Source of the DNA: Bradyrhizobium diazoefficiens | Lineage (GTDB): Bacteria; Pseudomonadota; Alphaproteobacteria; Rhizobiales; Xanthobacteraceae | Direction of reading: 5' to 3' | NCBI RefSeq assembly: GCF_016612535.1 | Contig: NZ_JAENXS010000006.1 | Coordinates: forward strand, 62,001 to 126,000 | Length of the DNA: 64,000 bases | Part shown: piece after piece, positions 36,952 to 46,059 of the stretch | Layout of the letters: each line of letters begins with the position of its first letter | How positions within the stretch are numbered: position 1 is the first letter of the stretch | Notes under the pieces: model-generated | What the model was told of the DNA's origin: nothing | Seen by the model: only the letters and a program-made list of their open reading frames with translations | Database searches by the model: none | Program-made: the position numbers and the translations under genes

Positions 36952-37257
36952 GTGAACCACATGCAGCGCACCAACCGCTCGTCGCGTCCCAGAGCGTATC
37001 GCTATACAATTGCTCTTTTTGGCGTTGCGATGACGACAGCTCTAGGCTGCGGAAGTGCAGGTGCGCGAGATCGGCCGGTCTCAGCGGAGGCGCGAGAGGC
37101 GTGCACACCGGATGCGTTTCGCCTCTGCGGCGCCCATATCCCTAATGAGGACGCCGTTGCGGCCTGTCTCAAAGCCAATATCCAACGCCTGAGCGTACAG
37201 TGTCGCCAATTCATCTCAGTTCGGGATGCTGCCACCGGAAATGGGGGCCTAAGATGA
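36952..37257 (+). CDS. Small exported cysteine-rich protein
   Basis: GTG 36952 follows GAGGAT at good spacing and gives 101 residues. A membrane-targeting stretch (YTIALFGVAMTTALGCGSAGA) is followed by four cysteines in the pattern CTPDAFRLC...AACLKANIQRLSVQC, typical of small periplasmic cysteine-rich proteins found in Bradyrhizobium. An alternative start is ATG 36961. It is the first gene after the MerR-type promoter. Function unknown. Confidence 0.6.
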   Translation: MNHMQRTNRSSRPRAYRYTIALFGVAMTTALGCGSAGARDRPVSAEAREACTPDAFRLCGAHIPNEDAVAACLKANIQRLSVQCRQFISVRDAATGNGGLR

Positions 37258-37434
37258 GGTATGCGCGACAGCTAGTTTTCGCTCGATCTCATTTGTGCCG
37301 CGGCACGTGTGCGTGGCGCCGCCTTAGACAGATCCGATCAATGGTTGTGATACGTGACGTGGGCCTCACAGGACGATCGCCGGGCTCAAGCTCACGCCTG
37401 TAGTCGGGCATACCAAGCAGCTGAGGTATTCCCC

Positions 37435-38910
37435 ATGCACGAACTGCCTTTTGATACTGTTCTGATCGCCAACAGGGGCGAGATCGCCGTTCGTATTATC
37501 AAGACCCTTCGCAAGCTGGGGCTTCGGTCTGCGATCGTCTACCACGACATTGATGCCGGCACGCTTGCCGTCGCTATGGCCGATGCAGCCATCGCGATCG
37601 ACGGACGCACGCCGATTGCTGCCTATCTCGACATTCCGCAGATTATCGCCGCGGCCCGACAAGCGAACGCTGGTGCACTTCATCCAGGTTATGGATTTCT
37701 GTCGGAGAATGCGGAGTTCGCCAGGGCCATTACGAGCGCCGGCATCACCTTCATCGGACCTGCCCCCGAAAGCATCGAACTGATGGGCGACAAAATCCGA
37801 GCGCGCAACTTCGTCCAGCGACACGGGTTTCCAGTCGCTCCTAGCGCCATCGAGGAAGACGATCCAACGACCTTCGTGCGCAGAGCCCGGGCGATGGGAC
37901 CCCCGTTGCTCGTCAAACCTTCCGCGGCCGGTGGCGGCAAGGGCATGCAGATCGTGCGCGACATCGGGCTCCTGGAGGACGCAATCGCGCAGGCGCGCAG
38001 CGAGGCGCAGCGCTACTTCGGAGACGGCCGGCTTTACGTCGAACGACATATCGAGAGCCCGCGCCATATCGAAGTCCAGGTGCTCGGCGACGCCTTCGGC
38101 AATGTGACTCACCTGTTCGACCGGGAGTGCTCGATCCAGCGTCGGTTTCAGAAGGTCATCGAAGAGGCTCCCGCGCCGGGGCTGCCGTCGGAGTTGCGTC
38201 AACGGATCTGCGATGCCGCCGTCGGCATCGCGCGTGCAGCCAACTATCACAATGCAGGCACTGTCGAATTCCTCCTTGGGGGAGGAGAGTTCTACTTTCT
38301 GGAAATGAATACACGCTTGCAGGTTGAGCATGCCGTGACCGAGATGATCACCGACGTTGACCTTGTTGCCGAACAGATCCACATCGCTGCGGGCCGCCCA
38401 CTTCGATTGGCACAATCGGACATTGTGCCGAGCGGACACGCGATCGAAGCCAGGTTGTGTGCCGAAGCGCCGGAGCGCGGATACGCTCCAACAACAGGCA
38501 AGGTGCTTGTGCTCGACTACCCCGAGGGCGACGGTATACGCATCGACAGTGGCCTTTCGCGAGGTCAGACGATCACGACAGCATTCGACCCCTTGCTCGC
38601 CAAGATCATCGTGCATTCGCCCTCGCGTATCGAGACTGCGCAAAAGGCGCATCGCGCGATGCGGGAACTGGTGCTTCTCGGGTGCGCAACCAACGCCAGC
38701 TTCCTTGCCCGTATCCTCGCGGATGACGGATTTCTGCATGGACACATTCACACGGGCTACCTTGAGGAACATCCGCACATCGCCGCAGGCGCCCCCCGGG
38801 CCGACTTATCGGCCTTCCTGGCAGCAGGCGCCCTCCTGACCGGACCGGTCCGCGAATCGGCAGATGCCGTGTCCGACCTCCACGCGGCGCTGGGCAGTTG
38901 GAGAAACTAG
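37435..38910 (+). CDS. accC: Biotin carboxylase subunit of an acyl-CoA carboxylase
   Basis: The 491-residue protein is a complete biotin carboxylase (ATP-grasp) that charges carrier-bound biotin with bicarbonate. It has the N-terminal VLIANRGEIAVRIIKTLRKLG, the glycine-rich ATP loop KPSAAGGGKGMQIV, the conserved RHIEVQVLGD and the active-site FLEMNTRLQVEHAVTE. ATG 37435 matches the family start (MHELPFDTVLIANRGE) and follows GAGG. It ends one base before the GTG of the biotinyl carrier gene, and the carboxyltransferase follows, so the three form one operon. Confidence 0.93.
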   Translation: MHELPFDTVLIANRGEIAVRIIKTLRKLGLRSAIVYHDIDAGTLAVAMADAAIAIDGRTPIAAYLDIPQIIAAARQANAGALHPGYGFLSENAEFARAITSAGITFIGPAPESIELMGDKIRARNFVQRHGFPVAPSAIEEDDPTTFVRRARAMGPPLLVKPSAAGGGKGMQIVRDIGLLEDAIAQARSEAQRYFGDGRLYVERHIESPRHIEVQVLGDAFGNVTHLFDRECSIQRRFQKVIEEAPAPGLPSELRQRICDAAVGIARAANYHNAGTVEFLLGGGEFYFLEMNTRLQVEHAVTEMITDVDLVAEQIHIAAGRPLRLAQSDIVPSGHAIEARLCAEAPERGYAPTTGKVLVLDYPEGDGIRIDSGLSRGQTITTAFDPLLAKIIVHSPSRIETAQKAHRAMRELVLLGCATNASFLARILADDGFLHGHIHTGYLEEHPHIAAGAPRADLSAFLAAGALLTGPVRESADAVSDLHAALGSWRN

Positions 38911-38911
38911 C

Positions 38912-39415
38912 GTGAATCACTGTTTTGAGGTTGATGGCGTCGAATACCAGCTATGGCTGTCACGATGCCGAGAGGACTACCGTCTCTGCTTGCATGACAG
39001 GGTGATTGCCCCGGTCGCGTTCTCCCATCGCGGTGACGGCTGCGGTGTTGTTATGATTGCGGGTGAAAGCCAGCCCGTCAGGTTTGCCATTGATGGCGAA
39101 ACCATTCACATGCACATGAACGGCGAAACGCGCAGTTTGCATTACCGCGACCCATTGCGGACGCTTGCTAGGTCGAGGCAGGAGATAAGCCAAGCCGTCG
39201 CTCGCGCGCCCATGCCGGGTGTCGTCATTGCCGCCCGGGTTTCGCCTGGCGAGGCCGTTTCTGCCGGGACGGCCCTGATGACGATCGAGAGCATGAAGTT
39301 GGAGACGGTCATACGGTCTCCACAAGACGGCATTGTCGAGCGTATTCACTTCAAGGAAGGCGAGAGCTTTGAGCAGGATGCTGTCCTGGTTACGCTCCTC
39401 GAGGAGCGGACCTGA
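38912..39415 (+). CDS. Biotinyl carrier subunit (BCCP) of the acyl-CoA carboxylase
   Basis: The 167-residue product carries a C-terminal biotinyl domain with the biotin attachment site ESMKLE (Lys at about residue 131), preceded by APMPGVVIAARVSPGEAV, the usual barrel-sandwich fold. The N-terminal half resembles the linker domain (BT-like) found in methylcrotonyl/propionyl-CoA carboxylase alpha chains, so this gene and the biotin carboxylase look like an alpha chain split in two. GTG 38912 begins one base after the upstream stop; no ATG is near. Confidence 0.9.
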   Translation: MNHCFEVDGVEYQLWLSRCREDYRLCLHDRVIAPVAFSHRGDGCGVVMIAGESQPVRFAIDGETIHMHMNGETRSLHYRDPLRTLARSRQEISQAVARAPMPGVVIAARVSPGEAVSAGTALMTIESMKLETVIRSPQDGIVERIHFKEGESFEQDAVLVTLLEERT

Positions 39416-39416
39416 A

Positions 39417-41024
39417 ATGCAGCAGCTCTCGTCTCTGGTGGACGTCAGGTCGCAAGACTATCGGCTCAACGAACTTCATAACAGGCGACTTGCAAAAGAA
39501 CTGGAGGAGCGTCAGCAGGCAGCGCGCTTCAAGCGCCCGGTGCGGGATCTTGAGCGTCTCAAGCGGCAAAACAAGCTGTTTGTGCGTGATCGGATCGAGG
39601 CTTTGCTTGATCCAGACACGCCGTTCCTCGAGCTTTCGACGCTGGCGGCTAACAAAGCCTATGACGGTGAGGTGCCCGGCGCCGCTCAGGTCGTCGGGAT
39701 CGGCATTGTCGCGGGTCGAGAGGTCGTCATTCACGCAGATGACGCTAGCGTCAAGGGCGGGGCGTGGTATCCGCTATCGGTCAAGAAGATCGTGCGGGCC
39801 TTGGACATTGCGATCGAGAATTGCCTGCCAGTCGTTCACTTGTGCGACTGTGCCGGAGGTTTCTTGCCCTTACAGGCGGAGTTCTTCGCAGATCGCTATC
39901 ACGCGGGTCGAATCCTTCGCAATCAGTCCATTCTCTCAAAGATGGGAGTACCGCAGGTCGGTATAGCCATGGGCCATTGCAGCGCCGGCGGCGCCTACGT
40001 CCCGGCGCTTAGCGACTACAACATCATTGTTGAGGGCACAGGAGCGATCTTTCTGGGCGGTCCTCCGGTCGTCAAAGCTGCCACTGGCGCAGAGATCTCT
40101 GCCGAAGAACTCGGCGGCGCTCATATGCATACCAGCGTATCGGGGACGAGCGACTATCTTGCAAGCTCGGAGCTGCATGCGATTGCAATTGCCCGAGACA
40201 TCGTCGCTCGCTTCAGTGATCCTGTAAAGGCCAAGATCAACCGGACCGCTCCGGAGCCTCCCGCCTATAGTGCATCCGAACTGTACGGCATTCTTCCGAG
40301 GGATCCCCGGACGCAATTCGATATGCGGGAGATCATCGCCCGTCTGGTTGATGGCAGCCGATTCCACGAACATAAGGCACGTTATGGCGAGACTCTTGTG
40401 TGCGGCTTCGCGCGACTGCATGGCTATCAGATTGGCATTCTCGCAAACAACGGTGTGTTGTTGAGCGAAAGCGCACTAAAAGGCGCTCACTTCATCCAAT
40501 TGTGTGACAAGTCTCGAACACCTCTGCTCTTCCTGCAGAATACGACCGGCTTTATGGTTGGCCGCGACTACGAAAGGCGCGGCATAACCAAGGACGGCGC
40601 CAAGCTGATCATGGCCGTCTCCGGGGCATCCGTGCCAAAGTTCACGATCGTCTGTAATGCCTCTCATGGAGCAGGAACCTACGCCATGGCGGGACGGGCT
40701 TTTGATCCGCGTTTTGTGTTTACTTGGCCGCAGTCTCAGATTTCGGCGATGGGCGCCGAGCAGGCAGCGGGCGTCCTCACGCACGTGAAGGCAAGACAGC
40801 TGGCTCGGCACAATGGGCACCTCTCCCCGGAGCAACTGGCAGCCATTCGCCAGCCGATCCTGGAAGAATATCGGGAGCGGTCGGGCGCGTACTATGCGAC
40901 ATCCGAGTTGTGGGACGATGGCATCCTTGATCCCGTCGATACCAGAAACGCGCTTGGAATGGTTCTGAGTGCTTCGCTCAACAGCCCGATCGCCTCACCG
41001 CATTACGGCGTATTCCGAATGTGA
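39417..41024 (+). CDS. Carboxyltransferase (methylcrotonyl-CoA carboxylase beta type)
   Basis: The 535-residue protein belongs to the acyl-CoA carboxyltransferase family and is closest in pattern and length to methylcrotonyl/geranyl-CoA carboxylase beta chains. These features are present: LLDPDTPFLELSTLA, ASVKGGAWYPLSVKK, MGHCSAGGAYVPALSDYNIIV with GAIFLGGPPVVKAATGAEISAEELGGA, and FLQNTTGFMVGRDYE. ATG 39417 starts 1 base after the BCCP stop (overall TGAAATG). The set BC, BCCP and CT forms a complete enzyme. The substrate (3-methylcrotonyl, geranyl or other acyl-CoA) cannot be fixed from sequence alone. Confidence 0.88.
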   Translation: MQQLSSLVDVRSQDYRLNELHNRRLAKELEERQQAARFKRPVRDLERLKRQNKLFVRDRIEALLDPDTPFLELSTLAANKAYDGEVPGAAQVVGIGIVAGREVVIHADDASVKGGAWYPLSVKKIVRALDIAIENCLPVVHLCDCAGGFLPLQAEFFADRYHAGRILRNQSILSKMGVPQVGIAMGHCSAGGAYVPALSDYNIIVEGTGAIFLGGPPVVKAATGAEISAEELGGAHMHTSVSGTSDYLASSELHAIAIARDIVARFSDPVKAKINRTAPEPPAYSASELYGILPRDPRTQFDMREIIARLVDGSRFHEHKARYGETLVCGFARLHGYQIGILANNGVLLSESALKGAHFIQLCDKSRTPLLFLQNTTGFMVGRDYERRGITKDGAKLIMAVSGASVPKFTIVCNASHGAGTYAMAGRAFDPRFVFTWPQSQISAMGAEQAAGVLTHVKARQLARHNGHLSPEQLAAIRQPILEEYRERSGAYYATSELWDDGILDPVDTRNALGMVLSASLNSPIASPHYGVFRM

Positions 41025-41474
41025 CGTGGCAGCGGAGGCCGCGCACGGGGCGAGATGCCCGGCGCCAGATCTCCGTCAGCACAAAGGTCAACTATCCCAT
41101 CGCCAGAAACAGCTCACCCGATTGCGTTCTTGAAGGAAACCGAATCACGGTGGATTGATTGACGACTTGAAGCTCACGCGGCGTCAGGTTGTCGGCTCGA
41201 AACGAGATGATGGTCGATGCTGCGCCATGCAAGCCGCAACGGCTACACTGCAGTTCCGCCAGTTCGTCTCGCCGTCAGCCCGGAAGCCACGGGCCTACTT
41301 GAAGCCGCCACGAGATCAAAAACCTAGAGGAGATCTTGGGTGTACCTGCGACAACGAGCGAGCGAAGTTCAACCAACAATTTGATGCGATTGCTATCTCC
41401 GTCGCGACGATTGAGTGGCTCTCGCTTCGAACGCACCGGCGGCAGCTGGCGCAAGTGAAAGAAGCGGATGACTG
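41025..41474. other. Spacer between carboxyltransferase and acyl-CoA ligase genes
   Basis: No convincing gene. A 106-codon ORF (41155-41475) lacks motifs and I do not call it. The third MerR-type site lies at 41167-41197. Confidence 0.45.
41167..41197 (+). promoter_or_regulatory. MerR-type site upstream of the acyl-CoA ligase
   Basis: TTGAAG, 19-base spacer CTCACGCGGCGTCAGGTTG, then TCGGCT. The dyad and spacing match the two sites at 32971 and 36620, but the -10 region is poor and the ATG is nearly 300 bases away, so its use is less sure. Confidence 0.5.
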
Positions 41475-43013
41475 ATGATGGATCTTCCTACATTGATTGA
41501 GCGCAATGTGGCGTTCGCTCCGGACAAGCCGGCGATCCGCTTCGAGGGCACGGTCTTGAGCTACGACGCGTTCAATCGGCGCATCGAGCTGGCGGCGCGC
41601 GCCCTCAAAAGTGAGCTCGGCGTCGAAAAAGGTGATCGCGTTGCGATCCTGAGCCTCAATCGGCCTGACTATCTGGTACTGCTGTATGCCTGCGCGCGGC
41701 TTGGGGCAATCCTCGTGCCGTTGAACTGGCGGTTGGCTGTTACAGAGCAGCTCTTCATCCTGTCCGACGCTGGCGCCAAAGTGCTGGTCCTCGAGCACGC
41801 TTTTGAGGCGATTCTATCGGTTTTAGCGGAGAGACTGCTCTCGACCGCCATCGTCGGCCTTGATTTCGCGCCGGGTCGCGGAAGCGGGTGGGATGAGCTG
41901 CTTGAAGGAGGTCGGGGCGATGGTCGCAATGCCCACCCTGGCCTGTCCTGCCCGGTTCTGATTGTCTACACCTCAGGCACGACGGGCCGGCCGAAAGGTG
42001 CCGTGCTGCGCCAGGAGGCATTACTGTGGAACGGGGTGATGAGCCAGCACATGCACGGACTCACTTCAGCCGATCACGTCTTGACCGTGTTGCCGATGTT
42101 CCACGTCGGCGGCCTCAACATTCAGACCACCCCAGCCTTGCATCACGGCGCAACAATAACCATGCACCCACGGTTTACCCCGGACGCAACATTTGCTGCG
42201 TTTGAGCGGGATCGACCTACATTAACGGCGCTCGTACCCACCATGATCCAAGCGCTGATAGATCATCCTCGGTGGTCGACGGCTGACCTATCCTCGCTGA
42301 AGGCGATCTCTACCGGTTCAACCATGGTCCCGCAGCAGCTTATCGCAGCTGTGGCGGCGCGCGGGATCTCGGCGTTGCAGGTTTATGGCTCCACGGAGAC
42401 CTGCCCCATCGCGATCTATACAAAGCTCGGTGGCGATCCTGCCGGTGAGGGATCGACCGGCCTACCCGGCCTCTGCTGCGAGGCGGCAATCATCAACGAT
42501 GTTGGCGACGGATTGCCGGCAGGAACCCCAGGCGAGATCGCGGTGCGAGGACCCAATGTGTTCTGCCAATACTGGGGTAATGGACAAGCAACGCGCGAGG
42601 CCTTGCGCGATGGTTGGTATCGGACGGGCGACATTGGACATTGCGATGGGGACGGATATTTTTGGGTCCATGACCGAAAGCCAAATCTGATTATTTCCGG
42701 CGGAGAGAACATTTATCCGGCGGAAGTGGAGCGTGTACTCCTGGAACACCCAGATGTCGCGGAATGCGCGGTCGTCGGACGGCCAGATCCGAGTTGGGGC
42801 GAGGTGCCGGTGGCCTATGTGATTCGGCGTTCGGAGGCTCAGATTGACCAACACGCGCTGACTGCACATGCGCAGTCGCATCTCGCCCGCTTCAAGGTGC
42901 CTCACGAGATCATTTTCACGGACGATTTGCCTCGAACGGCGTTGGGTAAGGTCGAGCATTTCATCCTGAAAGCGATCCAAGCGAAATCACGTCCCCAGGT
43001 GAACAACAGTTAG
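41475..43013 (+). CDS. Acyl-CoA ligase (AMP-forming)
   Basis: The 512-residue protein belongs to the ANL superfamily. It has the P-loop-like YTSGTTGRPKGAV, the core QVYGSTETCPIAIY, the hinge region GWYRTGDIGHCDGDGYFWVHDRKPNLIISGGENIYPAEVE and the catalytic C-terminal Lys in LPRTALGKVEHF. Its N-terminal half resembles medium/long-chain and cyclohexane-type acid-CoA ligases (LYACARLGAILVPLNWRL). It would activate the acid whose CoA ester the neighbouring carboxylase then carboxylates. ATG 41475 and ATG 41478 are both possible starts. Confidence 0.9.
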   Translation: MMDLPTLIERNVAFAPDKPAIRFEGTVLSYDAFNRRIELAARALKSELGVEKGDRVAILSLNRPDYLVLLYACARLGAILVPLNWRLAVTEQLFILSDAGAKVLVLEHAFEAILSVLAERLLSTAIVGLDFAPGRGSGWDELLEGGRGDGRNAHPGLSCPVLIVYTSGTTGRPKGAVLRQEALLWNGVMSQHMHGLTSADHVLTVLPMFHVGGLNIQTTPALHHGATITMHPRFTPDATFAAFERDRPTLTALVPTMIQALIDHPRWSTADLSSLKAISTGSTMVPQQLIAAVAARGISALQVYGSTETCPIAIYTKLGGDPAGEGSTGLPGLCCEAAIINDVGDGLPAGTPGEIAVRGPNVFCQYWGNGQATREALRDGWYRTGDIGHCDGDGYFWVHDRKPNLIISGGENIYPAEVERVLLEHPDVAECAVVGRPDPSWGEVPVAYVIRRSEAQIDQHALTAHAQSHLARFKVPHEIIFTDDLPRTALGKVEHFILKAIQAKSRPQVNNS

Positions 43014-43694
43014 GTTAGGCTTTTCATCTTCGGCCTGCGTTGTCCTGCCGATATGGATAGGTTGCGGCCACGAGAGACCATTCGCAAAGTCGCCGCGCGC
43101 CGATGAAATTGCTGAAATGCCTCTGCCGCGAATGGGTCAGAAAGCTGGTCGTTGTCTTTGCATCTGCTGGTCGAGTCAGGCATGCGACTGGTGCTCTCAG
43201 GTGAGTCTCGAAATCGCGCGTCTTCGGCGCAAGGCGATCGGCAGCCACAGCACCGCGGCATGCATCGTAAACTTTCCTGCGCGTTCAAATTCAGCTGACT
43301 TTTGACGGCGCCGCTACAGCTGGAGTCCGTAGCTGTGCCGTCTGTCCTGCGACTCCAAAGCCGGCGTCGAATTCCCACGCCGCCCAGCCGGCACGTCGCA
43401 TCATCGCCCGGCACCGGGCGACAATGGGCTCTGGCAAGGCAACATGGTGCCAGGCGGCGCCGCCTTCAGGAACTCTTGCTATGGAAGTTGGAGGACCCCT
43501 ACCCGATCTGCCGCTCCGCCCCAAGCAGCTTAACGAGGAATTGCTCGCCCTCGACCCGACGTCGAAACGGGTCGGTGATGAGCCGAATGCTGATGCTTGC
43601 TGACAAGGCCCGAGAAGAAAAAGAAGTGAATAACCGCGATGCGTTCCAACGCCGGCGCCCGACGAGATCGACGAGTGAGTCATCACATCATTGA
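43014..43694. other. Gene-free stretch after the ligase
   Basis: A short plus-strand segment at 43481-43603 (LPDLPLRPKQLNEELLALDPTSKRVGDEPNAD) looks protein-like and may be a fragment of a lost gene, perhaps linked to the SEC-C peptide just downstream. Nothing else is recognisable. Confidence 0.35.
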
Positions 43695-43832
43695 ATGGCG
43701 ACTAGCCAGTCTCCCGACAACGCAGCGCGTCGATGCCAAGATCGCCGCATCCGCGAGGAAACGGTCGGCCGCAATGAGGCCTGTCCGTGCGGATCGGGAA
43801 AGAAATACAAGAACTGGTGCGGCCTCAATTGA
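43695..43832 (+). CDS. 45-residue SEC-C metal-binding miniprotein
   Basis: The ORF reads [20 protein letters not shown] and ends in [19 protein letters not shown], a complete SEC-C zinc-binding motif (CxC-x8-C, with Cys in place of the final His/Cys). SEC-C motifs usually sit at the end of larger proteins such as SecA, so this is either a truncated remnant or a genuine small zinc protein. There is no clear ribosome-binding site, only GAATG around the start. Confidence 0.45.
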   Translation: MATSQSPDNAARRCQDRRIREETVGRNEACPCGSGKKYKNWCGLN

Positions 43833-44444
43833 CGCCGCTACCGTGATCCATTCCGGAGCCGTCAAAAGCCGGGCCGCCTGGTCCAGCAGTTGAGTTCTTC
43901 CACGCATAGAACGGGTCCGGGTAACCACCTCATGGCGCTGAGCCAGATCGGTCGGCATCGCCTGCTCCGCCACGCCTCCCAGTGCATCTTTGCCTTCAGC
44001 GCCTTGTCACGGAGAGCCCCCCACCAAGCATGTGGCGTCGGGTACGTGACGATCCAACTGATATTGTCGGAAATCATTCAGCGCCCATTGTCGGTTTTGC
44101 GACAATTCGAGCATGTAACGCGACCCACGCTTCAAGCTTCTTGAAGATGCTTGTATCAAGCGCTGGCTGAAGCGCCAGCGTCAGTTCGGCACGCTTTTTG
44201 CGTGTTGGAAGGGCATCATCGAGCAATCGGTGATGTCGGGCGGATCCAGCGTCCCACATTAGCCTACGTTGGGCCACCGCGTTGAAATCGGAACGAGGTG
44301 GTATGAACCGGTACATCTGGACGGTTGCGGCGCGGTCGCTCACGGCGCTCGTCGGGATCTCCTCGGGGTGTACGAATACGAAGCCGCGCGCGTACGACAG
44401 GACTGTGTACCTGTACGCAAGCATTGTGAATAGATAGAGTCCTG
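43833..44444. other. Spacer before the PurC-like gene
   Basis: On the minus strand two ORFs, 44074-44424 and 43862-44077, overlap by an ATGA, which could be coupled small genes or one frameshifted gene. Neither product has a motif I know, and there is no clear ribosome-binding site. Confidence 0.3.
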
Positions 44445-45218
44445 ATGCAGCCTATCGAATCAGCCGCGTTTCCAGATCCAGACCACTGGCGCTCCAAGTT
44501 CGACGATTTGCCTTTGCTGATCGAGGGCGAGTCGAAGGTGATCCGCGTTATCGACGATCAAAACGTGATCGTGCGTTTAAAGCCCACGTTGTTTTCGTAC
44601 TCTGCAAATCGCGCTGCCACAGTTGATGGCACCGACTGGTTACGTCTACGCATCAGCGAGCGGCTTTGGCGGACGCTAGAGACTGAGGGTGTGCCTTCCA
44701 CGATCGTTCACGTTGGTGAAGACTATTACATCAGTCGGCGAGTTGCGGCTCCGCCTATCGAGGTCATCGTGAAGGCAGCCTATGTCGGCACACCAAAACA
44801 TATCTATCTCGGGCTGGAGACTTTCCCAACCCGCCATGGCGGATACCTCCGACCCGATCAGCGACACGAACCCTATGTGCGCTTCGACTGGCGCAACCCG
44901 CTCCCACATCGGGACGAATGCATGCCGGATTGGCTCGCGAACCGCTTCATCGATACGGATGCTGCGAGGCATTTGGCCTTACGCGCCTTCAAGGCGCTGG
45001 CGAGAGTCTTGGCGTCGTGCGAAATTGAACTCCTCGATATTTGTTTTTTTATCACCGCCGAAGGCGATGCGATATTTGGCGAGGTTTCGCCAGACTGCAT
45101 GCGAGCCAAGCACACATCAAATGATTTAGACAAGGACCTGTGGCGGAAGGGCAAAGATCCGGAGATTATCCTTCGCCAGTGGCGAGCGTTTCTGGATCGG
45201 CTGAAAGCGCTTTCATAG
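44445..45218 (+). CDS. PurC-like SAICAR synthetase-family ligase
   Basis: The 257-residue protein has the fold signature of phosphoribosylaminoimidazole-succinocarboxamide synthase (PurC): an N-terminal GESKVIRVIDDQNVIVRLKPT (GKSK-type loop), a central EVIVKAAYVGTPKHIYLG segment at the position of the RNxxAGS region, and EIELLDICFFITAEGDAIFGEVSPDCMRAK, which corresponds to the acidic ATP/Mg site of PurC (DEVLTPDSSR). The central motifs are divergent, so a role other than purine synthesis is likely. The HAD gene starts 2 bases after its stop. Confidence 0.75.
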   Translation: MQPIESAAFPDPDHWRSKFDDLPLLIEGESKVIRVIDDQNVIVRLKPTLFSYSANRAATVDGTDWLRLRISERLWRTLETEGVPSTIVHVGEDYYISRRVAAPPIEVIVKAAYVGTPKHIYLGLETFPTRHGGYLRPDQRHEPYVRFDWRNPLPHRDECMPDWLANRFIDTDAARHLALRAFKALARVLASCEIELLDICFFITAEGDAIFGEVSPDCMRAKHTSNDLDKDLWRKGKDPEIILRQWRAFLDRLKALS

Positions 45219-45220
45219 AG

Positions 45221-45940
45221 ATGAGCAATCCTGGAGCCATCATCTTTGACTGGGGTAACACCCTTTGCGACTATCCATTACGGACCGAGGCCGAACAGAT
45301 TGAGTTCTTGCATGATTTCCTCATCGATCCGTCCAGCTTTACAGGTTTGGCCACCGTCCCAGCGCCGAGATCCATCGCTAGCGCAACATTGCAGGCGCTG
45401 AACAGAGAGCGCGAGGATTGTCGTGTGATTTCTTTCGCCGACCGGTTGAGATGCGCGTTGGCACCTGACATGGATGACGCGGATGCAAGGGTACTCGAGC
45501 TGCGTCTCTGCAACAGAATCTTTGCTGGTGGCCAGCTCATGCCAGGAGCGGAGAAAGTCATTACTACGGTTCACCGCATGGGCTACCGGACAGCAATCTT
45601 GTCCAATACGCCTTGGGGAACGAGCCATACGTTGTGGCGAGCCGAGGTCGCTCGGCACACAAATGTCAGCCGCAACTGCGATCTTGTCATGTTCTGCGGC
45701 GATTGCGGCTATCGCAAACCCAGCAAAGCCGCTTTTGACGCCTGTTTAGACTTTTTGCGGGAGGCGCCAGACAATGTCATGATGGTAGGTGACAGCTTTC
45801 GCTCGGACGTTCTGGGCGCACGCGGCGCGGGATGCCAAGCAGTCTGGTTTTGCCGTGACGCCTCGCTACCAAAAGACAAATCAGTCGCTGTCATGACGAC
45901 GCTCGATGACATTATTACGCTCTTGGGCGAGGGGGCGTAA
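45221..45940 (+). CDS. HAD-superfamily hydrolase
   Basis: The 239-residue protein shows all four HAD motifs: IIFDWGNTLCDY (nucleophile Asp, though the second Asp of DxD is replaced by Gly), ILSNTPWG (motif II), CGYRKPSKAAFDACLDF (motif III Lys) and MVGDSFRSDVLGARGAG (motif IV). The DWG substitution for DxD is also known in HAD phosphatases of the haloacid/pyrophosphatase type. ATG 45221 is preferred over an upstream in-frame ATG at 45140 that lies inside the PurC-like gene. It probably removes phosphate from a product of the PurC-like ligase. Confidence 0.82.
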   Translation: MSNPGAIIFDWGNTLCDYPLRTEAEQIEFLHDFLIDPSSFTGLATVPAPRSIASATLQALNREREDCRVISFADRLRCALAPDMDDADARVLELRLCNRIFAGGQLMPGAEKVITTVHRMGYRTAILSNTPWGTSHTLWRAEVARHTNVSRNCDLVMFCGDCGYRKPSKAAFDACLDFLREAPDNVMMVGDSFRSDVLGARGAGCQAVWFCRDASLPKDKSVAVMTTLDDIITLLGEGA

Positions 45941-46059
45941 GCAAGATCGGTCATTTCATTTCTGGAGGAAGCGCTGGTGACTCCGGATGCCTCTACGCCA
46001 CCCTGAGATTGAGCCCTATAGCTGGTGCGCTGGGAAACCGGCAAGGGAGTAGGTGGTGG

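Noticed and set aside
40000..43000. Malonate (MatABC-type) operon
   Set aside because: The ligase could be mistaken for a malonyl-CoA synthetase, but the neighbours are a biotin-dependent carboxylase and no MatA or MatC gene is present.
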